A stretch of 64,000 nucleotides of DNA from Chara braunii (lineage: Eukaryota; Streptophyta; Charophyceae; Charales; Characeae): positions 15,215 to 79,214 of the forward strand of contig BFEA01000357.1 of the NCBI GenBank assembly GCA_003427395.1. The letters run 5' to 3'. The translations under genes were made by a program, and so were the position numbers. The notes under the pieces are model-generated. The model had not been told where the DNA came from and searched no databases. It saw nothing but the letters and a program-made list of their open reading frames with translations. Shown piece by piece: positions 1 to 10,303 of this stretch (its first letter is position 1; every line of letters starts with the position of its first letter).

Positions 1-1383
1 CTCCCATAGAGGTCGGCCTACCTCGAAGTTCTCTGCCTCCAGGGCCCCGCCTGAACCCCGGCAGAGCTCCCGCAATCGGTGGGGCGAACCTCCCACAGAG
101 GCCTTGGCACAGATTACGGGTTTCAATCCCACATGCCGCCTTCCTCTCTGAACCAAAAAACTAGACTGAGAGTAAGAAAGGCAAAAGGAGAGAGATTGAG
201 TCGCTCAGATACAAGAGAGGTGCGCTCAGACTCGCGTGAGAGGGCCTTGAAATCTTGACGCGCCTGAGGGCCCCGCAATAATGGCCAAATACGCAATAGG
301 ATGGCCAACCCGCAGCCAAAACGCAGTACGATGAGCAACTCTGACGAACCTCCAAGACGCAGCGAAAACCCTGTTGCAGACCCTGATTACTTCCCTCGAT
401 TGCAGCGTCGTTTCCCCTCGCCAAGCTACCACCACTCAATCTAAACTGTCGTTACGCAGCCTGGTGCAAGTATGTTCAAATCGAGCACACCCCCGTGCTC
501 TATCCAAACCGCATGCAGAACACAATGTAACTCAAATAGGAACTATGCATACAGCGATCGCACACCGCCACAAGATACCGTAGTAGTACACTGAAAACAA
601 GGTACCACGCTTCAGTACCGCACTACAGGGCTCAACAACATAGTGCAGAACACAGTAATACATAGGGTAAGCCAAACGCAAGCATAATGGCGAGCAACAA
701 ATGCCCAGCTAATATGTGGCAAGTGCACCACGAAACTGCAGTCAAGCTATATCGGGGAGCTCAATGGTTTGTTGTTTGAAGCCTTCCGCAACAGTATCGG
801 TGCACAGCAGCAATACAGACTTAAAGCTCCATAGCTGCAATAATAGTCCGCCCTGCAGCATCCGTGCACTGTCCGAGCATACCACAGCAGCAACCAACAG
901 GCATCTGCAAACCCTCATTCCATGGCCATTTCAAAGTAAACACGGACGTCAGCAACAACAGCCAAAGTATGTGCAGATGTTAGCCCCGCTGTCCATTGCC
1001 ATGACCCGGTTCATCCCTTCACATTTCCCAGCAGACGGAGATCGGAGGGCGGTGCAGTTGCAGAGGGCCCCTAAAATCAACAGTTCCTTGTAAGAGGCTT
1101 GGCCAAAAGAACAGGTCCCAGTATAGCTGTTAAACAGGCTGAGGTCACGTTCGCCAATCAGAATCAATCAGCCGAATCACTCCACCAACTAAAAACGACT
1201 ATGCACCAAAGCCACAGAACTAAGAAACAGTCCTTCATCTGTCATTTCGTTGCTGCACATGGTTAAACTACTGGTGTGCTGCAACTTACTGCAGACTTCG
1301 CAGCTTCGTAACCACGGCTGCAACTTGACCAGGTAAGTTTCCTTCTTGTTGTTGTTGTCTCCTCTCGCTGCTCACTCACTGTT
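1..1383. other. No recognisable gene
   Basis: Mixed-composition sequence with only short, overlapping open frames and no recognisable domain. A consensus-like splice donor (CAG followed by GTAAGT) lies at about 1331 on the plus strand, but I could not tie it to a convincing coding exon. Confidence 0.5.
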
Positions 1384-1390
1384 CAAACTC

Positions 1391-1610
1391 AGCTATGCAT
1401 CTCGAACCCTCTCCTTTTATCCCTCTCGTTTAGTCAACTCAGCCTCTTCCATTCCGATGCATCTGGCCGCCTTACCGACCAGATTCGTACGGACTCAAAC
1501 CCAACAGTGTTGCAGACTGTGAAGTGGAGCAACATGGCGATCACGTCCGCGAAGGAGCCAACCACGTCTCACAAATCATGCAGGTAACTGTGCACTCTCT
1601 CTCTCTCTCT

Positions 1611-1652
<42 letters not shown>

Positions 1653-1945
1653 TCCCGAATGCACCTAGCCTACGGTAACGACCAGGTGTACTCCAGCCCG
1701 TAGTCTGAGAAAACGGGCGCAACCAGTCGAGGATGGTTATAGCAAAGAACAACCGCGCCATAATCAATAAAAAAAATGATGAGATGAACGAGAGGGGAAG
1801 CGAAGGCCTCTCTTCTCCTCTTTGATCTCCTTCCCCCTTCTCACTTCCCCCTCTCTGCTGCGCTCGTTCCACCCGTTGCTCAGCCCTCAGTTCAAGAATG
1901 CACCTCGCCGCTTTCCATGCCAGGTTCGTTCAGGATTCTAGTGAA
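1391..1945 (+). repeat. Diverged direct repeats with exon-like look
   Basis: Three related pieces begin near 1394, 1456 and 1898, each with the core ATGCAYCTSG preceded by a CTCAG-like run. The second and third stay alignable for about 45 bp (GCCGC, then CCAG, then TTCGT at matching spacing). The second is open in two frames and is bounded by CTCAG and by CAG/GTAACT, so it could be mistaken for an internal exon. A diverged repeat is the simpler reading. Confidence 0.35.
1594..1650 (+). repeat. Compound (CT)n(CA)n microsatellite
   Basis: A CT run passes directly into a CA run. ORFs crossing it are low-complexity artefacts. Confidence 0.95.
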
Positions 1946-2977
1946 CGAAGACCACCAACGGAAAGGAATCCGAGGTATGCACCATGATCGGGATAAGCCA
2001 TGATCAGCATGATGACAATCACGATCCCGATAGCATCAAATGGAGGGGAATACAATTTCGAAGTTGGAGCTAACTACACTTGTGAAAATGAGAATGAATC
2101 TTCAGCTAAAACGTGAGTAGGTTCATTCCCTCTCTCCATCTCGTGCCTCTCTCTCTCCCTCTCTCACCCTTGCCAACGTACATTCTGAAAATGATCAATA
2201 AGGGCGAGCAGCAAGGGCACAGTCAGGCCAGGGAGCCGAAAATAACGAGTTTAGAAAAATAAAAATGAATCTTCAGCCCAAACACAAAACAATACACTTT
2301 CCACGCAGCTCCTACCACTCACCCCTGTCGAACCTTCGCTCAAATCGAGAATCTGACATGGTCTTTCAACTCGGAATAGTCTGAAACCCCAATTTACCAT
2401 CTTGGTTCGGCAAACTCGGTCAAGAAACGACCGAGATATGCCATTTCCGCTTTCCCCCATATCTTAACTCCCGAGGGCCTCCGCGCAACACTTTTCTCTG
2501 CAGCGCCACAACCAACCACCAACTTCCAATTCTGACCTCGCCGTTGGATTCGCCATGGCCAAAAACATTGGAAACGGATCTTCACTTGCCCATTTCCATC
2601 AAGGAACGGGCGTGAATCAACTTTTTTTCCTCACCATGCCCGTTTCTTTCATTCTCCGCCATCTCCAACTCATTTTGCACCTAGAGCGATATGCCGTCCA
2701 GGTTCAGCCCTTTCTTTCAGTGCCTTGTTCCTCGCCTGTGTCAATCCATGCGCTAACCCAAACACCTCAAAGGGTGTTGATTGATACTGACGGCATGGCC
2801 GATGGTCACGAAAGTCAATCTCCGCTAAGGAGACTTAGTGTGTAACAGCCCACCTGTCGGCTCAAGTCCCCTAAAAAGGCAGCACTGCAGCGCTGGCACG
2901 ACCCTCGAGGCAGTTCTAATGCTGAAGCGGGCTGAGGAGCGCAGGCCCGCTGCTAAGCCAGCAGCGTAAGCCTGGGT
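1651..2977. other. No recognisable gene; CT-rich patches
   Basis: Contains CT-rich tracts near 2130-2170. Around 2088-2112 and 2264-2280 there are short matches to the AATGARAATGAATCTTC motif that recurs in the fold-back elements at 9.2-9.8 and 31.3-31.6 kb. No coding signature was found. Confidence 0.5.
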
Positions 2978-3058
2978 GAAGCGGGTCCCGATGCAGATCT
3001 TGGTGGCAATAGGAGACCGACGTGGAGAGGGGTCCCATTGGAACGGGCGTTGGGACAG
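2978..3058 (+). pseudogene. 25S rRNA-like fragment A
   Basis: The run GGTCCCGATGCAGATCTTGG followed by TGGCAAT, then CCGACGTGGAGAGGGG and a GGAACGG block, follows the order of a conserved segment of plant large-subunit rRNA (GCAGATCTTGGTGGTAGTAGCA, then GGCCGAAG, then GTTCCATGTGAACGG). It is about 80 bp long, carries deletions and lacks rRNA context on both sides, so it is a dispersed scrap. The match is from memory of plant 25S rRNA. Confidence 0.5.
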
Positions 3059-3099
3059 CCTGCCGCACAACCAACACTGCGGCAGCCCCACCTCTCGAA

Positions 3100-3170
3100 A
3101 TAAGTAAAATAATAAAAATAAAAAATAAAAATAAAAATAAATATAATAAAAACAATAGCGGCATTTCAAC
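3100..3170 (+). repeat. AATAAA-type A-rich simple repeat
   Basis: An imperfect AAAATA/AAATAA run separates the two rRNA-like fragments. It may be the A-rich tail of a retroposed copy. Confidence 0.7.
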
Positions 3171-3447
3171 ATGTGCCACAAGCTCCCACTCACCCACCTT
3201 CATTGGAGTTCGAGCTCAGGTCTGCATTTCAACAGCCCGCAGGTCAACCAACTGGATTAGGCCGGCAGGTGCCAGTCCCACAGCCCTATTTTCCACAGTC
3301 TGTGGGTGTTCCAATCTGACCTAGGTCCTCAATTGCTGGTCCCACAGGCCTATCAACACCCATCCTCTCACTTTTTCGCAGCAGGCTAAGGTTAACAGCG
3401 GTGTATCCCCTGGCCATGGCTGCTCAGGCCTATTCCACCACCCTGCG

Positions 3448-3560
3448 TGTCCCGGTGCAGATCTTGGCGGTAATGGCAAAAATGAGAACTTTGCAGGCCG
3501 AGGTGGAGAGGGATTCCAAGGGGACAGCCGTTGCAGCCAAAGTTGTTGCGGACCTCTTGA
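3448..3560 (+). pseudogene. 25S rRNA-like fragment B
   Basis: This is a second and better match to the same rRNA segment: GTCCCGGTGCAGATCTTGG, a GGTAATGGCAAA block, then AAATGAGAACTTTGCAGGCC and GAGGTGGAGAGGGATTCCA. The order and spacing follow plant 25S rRNA, where AAATGAGAACTTTGAAGGCC is highly conserved. It is diverged by substitutions and small deletions, so it is a pseudogene fragment. Fragments A and B cover the same rRNA interval about 470 bp apart. Confidence 0.6.
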
Positions 3561-4205
3561 TAGTGCCCTGGCTTGCTGTGCCAAAGGCACAATTCTCCAC
3601 TGTGGGGTCTCAACGAGGAGACTCACATTCAAGCCTCTCACAGCAGATGGTGGGTGGCGGACTGTATACCCGCATCGACCCCCACCACCCAGGCTTCTTT
3701 CCGCCTCGTGAGCTAATTACCCACCGGTTCGCATATACGTTGAAATCCCCGGTCCGAGTTCTAAGACGGGCGCGGCGTAGGGAAATTTTCCCAGTACCCA
3801 GGACATGTTGGAAACCCGAACGGCACCGCCAAAAGAGGCATGATCAAAGTCTTTGGCTGTCGTAACGCACACCCATGTCCGGCAAGGTAGTACCCGGGGC
3901 CAGGCCACAGAGCCCGATGTTGGTCTCGGACCCGATCACCGGGTCAAAGACAACCGTAAATATCATTGTAGGAATAAATAATTATAAAAATAAGAAAAAA
4001 ATATGAGGAAACAAAAAAAGTAACGGGGTGAGAGGCCGCCCGTCCCGCTGGCTTGTGACGCCGCACCCACCCAGGTCGCGCATGGTTGCACCTCGCCATT
4101 GATTCCCCGTGCGCGCTGCTCACCAGGGGAAGGACTCAACTCTCACCCGCGAGTGCGCCGTCAACTTCGGATGGGGCCGCACCCGCCTGACTTACAAAAA
4201 GCATG
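3561..4205. other. No recognisable gene
   Basis: GC-rich in part (3700-3950 and 4020-4150). Nothing in it resembles a protein domain or a known repeat. Confidence 0.4.
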
Positions 4206-4231
4206 CCAAATACCCTTGTAAGGGTATTTGG
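4206..4231. repeat. Perfect 12-bp-arm palindrome
   Basis: Arms CCAAATACCCTT and AAGGGTATTTGG are separated by only GT. It ends right at the start of the large direct repeat. A related core, ACCCTTACAAGGGTA, occurs near 52168. Confidence 0.9.
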
Positions 4232-4232
4232 T

Positions 4233-4830
4233 ACGACATCGCGCAGGCCTCGCAAAGTACCAACACGATCGCATGCTCGATGCCTACCACAAATAAGGCT
4301 TCATCGCTTCCACGCAGCCCACACCACCTCCCCTCCTCTTACCAACTCACGAAACAGACCCTCACTGGTGGAAGCCTGGTGGAAGCCACTCGAACGATGG
4401 GGATGTACACATGCAAGAGCAATGATCCACGACATACTCGCTTCCCGCCACACCATCTCCATATACAACATTCCCCACTCCCCCCAAACTCGGGAATATC
4501 TCATCGATCTCATCTTCGTCCATCATTGCGTAGCACAATGCCAACTACCTCCCTTCCACCCCAAGCTGGGCCTTGACTTCTCCTTCGTTCTGTATGGACC
4601 CTTCTTCCTCCAACCTCCTGGTCTGCCGCGGGCGAAGCCGCGGCGGGTCCCCTTGTTTTTTTTAAAGCAAAAAAAAGAACAAACGCGATTCATCTTCCAA
4701 AAAAATAACAGGAGCAAAAAAATGTAATTTCTTTCTCAAAAAAAAGAACGGAGGAAAAAACGGATCCAAGAGCTCTCCGCACACACGAGGAGAGAGAGAG
4801 AGAGAGGGTGCGCTGTGCAAAACGAGCAAG

Positions 4831-4866
<36 letters not shown>

Positions 4867-5160
4867 CGCGCTAATCAAAGCGAGCAAGAATGTTCCCTCG
4901 TTCATGCGGGACATGCATTCTCATTTGCATATTTCGAGAGTCGAGGGCCGCGTGCGCTACTCTCCAAATGTGCACAACGATAATGGATCTTAGGGCGTTC
5001 TCGTGGAAGATTCATTCTCATTTTGCACAACTCTCTCCGCACGGAGAGAGAGAGAGAGAGAGAATTTCCCACCGAGTTTGCCGCGTCAGGCCGAAGGCCG
5101 TGCCGAGCCGCAAAGAGATGTGCAAAATGAGACCTCAGGGGGGATTCTTTCTCTCTTCTT
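4233..5160 (+). repeat. Long direct repeat, copy 1 (left of Helitron)
   Basis: About 930 bp match 8600-9560 in the same orientation with roughly 90% identity by eye. The pair starts at CGCAGGCCTCGCAAAGTACC and runs through a GC hairpin, T/A-rich tracts, GA microsatellites and the first part of the fold-back sequence. The two copies bracket the Helitron Rep region, so this is either a tandem duplication or two rolling-circle copies carrying shared 3' flank. Confidence 0.85.
4625..4655 (+). repeat. Possible Helitron 3' terminal hairpin (copy 1)
   Basis: A 7-bp GC stem (GCCGCGG and CCGCGGC) encloses a GCGAAG loop and is followed after a few bases by CCCCTTG and a T run. Helitron 3' ends typically have a GC-rich hairpin just before CTRR and insert before T. 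Here the last four bases are CTTG rather than CTRR, so this call is tentative. Confidence 0.4.
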
Positions 5161-5621
5161 CGGACCAGATCGGGGAGAAAAACGTTGTGCATTTTTTTTT
5201 TTTTTTCCCGATCTCTCCGCAACTTATTTGGTTAGAGTCGGGATTGGGGAAAAAAGAAATGGAAGGGACGGCGACAAAGTTTTATAATTAAAAACAAGTT
5301 ATTGTGTATCTTTTTTTTTAGTCCATTGTCCATTTTTTAAGTTTTTTTCTTGGCCAACTTATAGATTTTTCTTTTTATAATAAAAAAAAAACGACGTCCT
5401 GAGCCTTTTGCTGCTTTGTTTTTCGGTTTTTTTTTTTCCCTAAAAAACAAAAACGCTCAGGACCCTGTTGGTTTCGTTTCTTGGTCATGATATGACTTTG
5501 TTTTAAATTTTCGTTCTTTTTTTTTTTCCTTTCTAAAAAAAACACTAATTTCTCGCTCATGATGTGTTTATTTTAAATTTGTTGGTGATATGATTTCGTT
5601 TTAAATTTCCTCAAATGACAC
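5161..5621. other. T/A-rich spacer
   Basis: Long T and A runs, with inverted pairs such as AGATCGGG (near 5167) with CCCGATCT (near 5208), and GTCCTGAGC (near 5394) with GCTCAGGAC (near 5454). No coding signature. Confidence 0.6.
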
Positions 5622-8496
5622 GTGTTCGTTTTATTTACCGTTGGTGTGACGTGTTTTCTCCTTTATTCTTTACATATTTATATCTTCACTCTCTCGTGCA
5701 TCCATCTGATCCGCTCGACTTTAGCTGAAAGTTCGCAACGCGCCGAACAAAGAGCACGACACATGCACAAAGAGCGCCAGCGTCGATACAGACAAAGACA
5801 CGCAAACAATATTCAGCCCCGAATCCACAACGCACGTCTTTACACATCAACACTTTTTGCTCAACAACTTCAAATCCAAATTGTAACTCTCGATGACAGA
5901 ACATGCTACACATACTGCAAAGCGGAAAAGTGGCCCCACGAACGCACTTGGACTTCACTCTGCTGTCTCAGAGACAAAGTTGAACCACCACTCTGGACAT
6001 ACCCTGAACCGGGGAGTCCTGCTGACCGGATTCTTCGTATGTGGGAAAGTCACGATCGATATGCCCGACTCCTTCGATCACGAGCCCGACAATTCAATAA
6101 TGCACTTGCCCTCACATCTCAGAATGTCAAAGAAACACAAATGCCACCCGAACATTGGCAAGGAATGCTCAGAATCGAAGGATAGTTGCAGCAGTTTTTA
6201 GGACCTCTCATGCCGCAGGAAAACCAACAACCATCTTTCGCTCAAAGTTACATATACGATCCCCTTTACCAAAATAATGCAACAACTTTTTCCGCCTCCA
6301 TGGATTCAATCTACCGCCCGATGCCGCTAAGCACAGCACAACAAATAAAATCCCTCCTACGAAAACTACACTATCTCCTTCGCCGGTCCAACCGTTGGGT
6401 TCAAGATTTCATAACGATCTCCGAATTTCCTGACCATATGATACAAAATCTTAAAATTGTTCTCAATCCTGATGTGCGTCCGTCAACCGAACATATGCGC
6501 AGATATAACAGGCCAGAGGGATTGCAAGAACTTTGTATCCTTATGCGAGATGAGCCTCTCAGGCGTGAGATATTGATACATCGTCGAACTGGTGGTACTA
6601 TAGCTATTGCTGACACGAATCGAGCATTTGATCCTCTGCATTATGTTATGCTTTTCCCGTCAGGCGAGAATGGATGGGTTGTTGAAGAAGGTACACGTTC
6701 CGATTCTGACATTCACGACATTACAACGCGCGAATTTTATGCTTTCCATCTTAGTACACATCCAAAAAAACAGACAACGATTTTTCGTGTTTCCCAACTC
6801 TTTCAAGAATACGTCTGCATAGCCTTCGCAAAGATCGGAAATGGACGCCTTCTGTTCGACCGTCTGCACCAAAAAGAGATCCATGCCAAACTTTACCAGA
6901 ATCTCCGTGATCATCTCATGCGTTATGATAACGCTGAGAACGTTGGCCAGCGTATTATTTTACCTGCAACTTTCATTGGAGGCCCCCGTGATATGCATCG
7001 ACGGTACCAAGATGCAATGGTTGTTATCCAGCAACTCGGTTCCCCTGACCTCTTCATTACAATAGCATGTAATTCCCACTGGCCGGAAATGGAACAAGCC
7101 CTTCTTCCTAATCAGCAGCCTTCAGATAGACCGGATCTGCTAGCTCGTGTTTTTGAAGGTTATCTTCAACAGCTCATACATGACATTCACTCTTCTCATA
7201 TTTTCAGTGCAACTGCATATGTTTACTCTATAAAGTTCAAAAAACTTGGTCTCCCTCACGCTCACATAATCGTTCTCCTTGAAGAAAATGCCAAGGTTTC
7301 TACACCTGAACAAATAGATAACATTGTTTGTGTTGAACTACCGCAAAACGCCGAATTGCGTGACCTCGTCTTAACTCACATGATCCACAACTCGTGTGGT
7401 GCACGTAATCCGCAAGCTTCCTGCATGCACAACGACCGTGCACGCGTTACTTCCCCAAAGACTTTTCGGACCGAACCACCTGGAACGAAGAAACAAGATA
7501 TCCCATCTATCGCCGTCGTTCACCGTCAGATGGAGGAATTACTATTGTCCATCACGATGAACTGATCGATAACTCATGAGTGGTACCTTACAACCCCTAT
7601 CTCCTCCTACGATATCTCGATGTCACCTCAATACCGAGATTCGTGCATCGACAACAGCTTGCCGATACATGTTTGAGTATATTCTCAAAGGACCCGATCG
7701 CACAATGGTCGCTGAAGCTATTGACAATAATGACGAAATACAAACATATCAAAATATGCGAACAATCGGCGTCATTGAGGTCTGTTGGCGTATCTTCGAA
7801 TTTTCGCTATCATAATGCTACCCTCCTGTAATTGTGCTACCGGTTCATACAGAAAATAAACAGGGCATATACTTTAGAGAACATCAGGCTGAACACATAG
7901 CACACAATCCACCCCCTGAAACCGAACTCACCACATGGTTCAAGTGGAACGCTGCACAACTCCACGATCCTAAAGACAGTAAACCACTCTATAAAGACAT
8001 GGTTCATAAATTCCGATTTGACCAGAAAAAGAAAGAGTGGCTTCTCAGACAACGCTCTGCTAATACAATTGGACGAATCCAAACCATCCATCCAAATGTA
8101 GGTGACACGTTCTACCTCCGTATGCTGCTCAATTCTCCTCATTCTCATGGTGCGACATCATTCGAAAACTTGCGTACAGTTACCGGTGAGGTCCATCCAA
8201 CATTCCAAAATGCATGCAAAGTGTTAGGTTTTCTCAACGATAACACACAATTCGATGTTGTTCTCGAGGATGCTATTTTCATGTTTCGACCACATCACCA
8301 ATCACAATCCACTCCGGAAGACGACCCCCAAAAGTATAACAAATGGGACTGGTGGCACCACGTACTCCATCCTGACACCATAAAACACATCTTTGACCAG
8401 ATTCTTTGGGAAGATTTCCTACCAACAGATCACGCTGCTTTTTCCCCCTCTCTATACGCATTCTTTGCTTCATACAAGCACAAGCGTGAACAATAA
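5622..8496 (+). pseudogene. Helitron Rep (rolling-circle transposase), broken, helicase domain missing
   Basis: This is the N-terminal and Rep part of a Helitron transposase, the enzyme that nicks and rejoins DNA in rolling-circle transposition. In order: a zinc-finger-like block CTYCKAEKWPHE with a following CC (about 5900-5970); a Helitron-N domain; Rep motif 1 near 7045 (PDLFITIACNSHWPE); Rep motif 2 near 7250 (GLPHAHIIVLL, with the H-x-H metal ligands); Rep motif 3 near 7668 (YMFEYILKGPDR); then EVCWRIFEF and the downstream block with IGRI, DTFYLRMLL and FENLRTV. The reading frame is interrupted by an in-frame TAG at 6183, frameshifts near 7440 and 7600, and an in-frame TAA near 7813. In motif 3 the usual lysine of YxxKY is E. 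The Pif1-like helicase half, normally following, is absent after 8496. It is inactive. Family assignment is firm; element ends are not. Confidence 0.9.
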
Positions 8497-8599
8497 CTAA
8501 ATCGTTCGCCGCCTCATCCCTCTGCAAATACAACATTCACCTGCTCCAAGACATTTCTCTTACAACTGCTCCAGCGTGACCATTACCGATCTACAGGAT

Positions 8600-9147
8600 C
8601 TCACGCAGGCCTCGCAAAGTACCAACACGACCGCATACTCGATGCCTAACACAAATATGCCTTCATCGCTTCCGCGCAGCCCACACCACATCCCTTCCTC
8701 TTACCAACTCACGAAACAGACCCTCACTAGTGGAAGCCACACGAACGATGGGGATGTACACATGCAATAGCAATGAACCACGACATACTCGCTTCCCGCC
8801 ACACCAGCTCCATATACAAAATTCCCCACTCCCCCCGAACTTGGGAATATCTCAGCGATCTCATCGCCGTCCATCACCGCGGAGCACAATGCCAACTACC
8901 TCCCTTCCACCCCAACCTGGGCCTTGACTTCTCCTTCGTTCTGTATGGACCCTTCTTCCTCCTACCTCCTGGTCTACCGCGCGCGAAGCCGCAGCGGGTC
9001 CCCTTGTTTTTTTTTAAGCCAAAAAAAGAGAAAAAAAAAAACAAGCGCGATTCTTCTTCCAGAGAAAAAAAAGAAGCAAAACAATGTAATTTCTTTCTCA
9101 AAAACAAAAACGGAGGAAAAACGGATCCAAGAGCTCTCCGCGCGCAC

Positions 9148-9194
<47 letters not shown>

Positions 9195-9222
9195 GCGTTG
9201 TGCAAAACGAGCAAGAAAGAGA

Positions 9223-9261
<39 letters not shown>

Positions 9262-9560
9262 CGTGCTGATCAAAGCAAGCAAGAATGTTCCCTCGTTCAT
9301 GCGGGACATGCTCATTTGCATATTTCGAGAGTCGAGGCCGTGGGCATGAAAAACGGATCCAAGAGCTCTCGAAATGTGCACAACGATAATGGATCTCAGG
9401 GCATTCTCGTGGAGGATTCATTCTCGTTTTGCACGACTCTCTCCATACCGAGACAAAGAGAGAGAGAGAGAATTTCCCACCGAGTTTGCCGCGTCAGGCC
9501 GAAGGCCGCGCTGAGCCATAGAGAGATGTGCAAAATGAGACCTCAGGGGGGATTCTCTCT
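8600..9560 (+). repeat. Long direct repeat, copy 2 (right of Helitron)
   Basis: Same-orientation partner of 4233-5160. It starts about 100 bp after the last Helitron coding block. The two copies differ by scattered substitutions and by GA-tract length, and copy 2 has extra sequence near 9340-9370. Confidence 0.85.
8976..9006 (+). repeat. Possible Helitron 3' terminal hairpin (copy 2, mutated)
   Basis: This is the counterpart of 4625-4655, with the same GCGAAG loop and the same CCCCTTG end before a T run, but the stem has three mismatches. If it is the true 3' end, the coding Helitron copy ends at 9006. Confidence 0.35.
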
Positions 9561-9779
9561 CTCTCTCTCCACACACACGCGGAGAGATGTGCAAAATGAA
9601 AATGGATCTTCCACAAGAACGCGGTGAGATCCATTCTCATTTTGCACATTCCGAGAGTAGCACGCGCAGCCCTCGACTCTCAAAATGTGCAAAATGAAAA
9701 CGAGTCGACCGTGAAAACGCGGGAACATTCTTGCTCGATTTGCACAGCGCGCCCTCTCTCTCTCTCTCTCTCTCTCTCT
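9213..9779. mobile_element. Fold-back (inverted-repeat) element with GA/CT ends
   Basis: Left arm from (GA)n and GGGCGTGCTG at 9259; right arm ends with GCGCGCCC at 9754 and then (CT)n. Read inward, both arms share AGCAAGAATGTTCCC, CATTTYGAGAGTCGAGG, GGATCTCA with a nearby TTCTYGTGG, and the TTTTGCACA motif. Arms are about 250 bp each and imperfect. No transposase is encoded, so it would be non-autonomous. Confidence 0.7.
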
Positions 9780-10108
9780 TTGTTTTTCTTATTTTTTTAG
9801 GAGTAAGCGTTTAAGTTGTTGTTTTTTTGTTTTTCTTCATTTTTGTTTTGCTTTGCTTTTTTTTGCAAAGAAGAATGAATGAGCCCTGCCTGTGCCTTTT
9901 GGACCGGTCTCCTCAACAACGCACTACCGTGCATTCACCTTCCCCCTCCCCCCTACCCCGACTCCCGAAACCTCCAGCGCATCAATGGCCGCAAGTTTTT
10001 CTCTTGGCTAGTGGAGGTAACTCGTGGTTTGAAGGTAAGGTGGAGGTACTACTATACTAAGAAATGCTGAGAGTATCCCGGGGAGAAATAACAGCCGATT
10101 GCCATCCT
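9780..10108. other. No recognisable gene
   Basis: T-rich (9780-9870) and then mixed sequence. The final 60 bases already match the repeat block of the palindrome at 10.3-11.9 kb. Confidence 0.5.
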
Positions 10109-10271
10109 GTTCGTTTTTTCAGCTGGTAGCAAATTCAGCGCAGGCTATTGAAAGCAGATCCACAGCAGATGCAAAGCAAATCGATGGCANGTTCGTTTTT
10201 TCAGCTGGTAGCAAATTCAGCGCAGGCTATTGAAAGCAGATCCACAGCAGATGCAAAGCAAATCGATGGCA
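10109..10271 (+). other. Assembly join: exact 81-bp duplication around one N
   Basis: 10109-10189 and 10191-10271 are identical over 81 bp and are separated by a single N at 10190. This is the signature of two overlapping contigs placed end to end without merging. Confidence 0.9.
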
Positions 10272-10303
10272 GATCGAAGACAAAGCCACCACCAATTCTA
10301 TAG

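Noticed and set aside
1456-1579. Internal exon with CTCAG and CAG/GTAACT borders
   Set aside because: A diverged copy of the same DNA lies at 1898-1945 and the preferred frame differs between copies, so a non-coding repeat is more likely.
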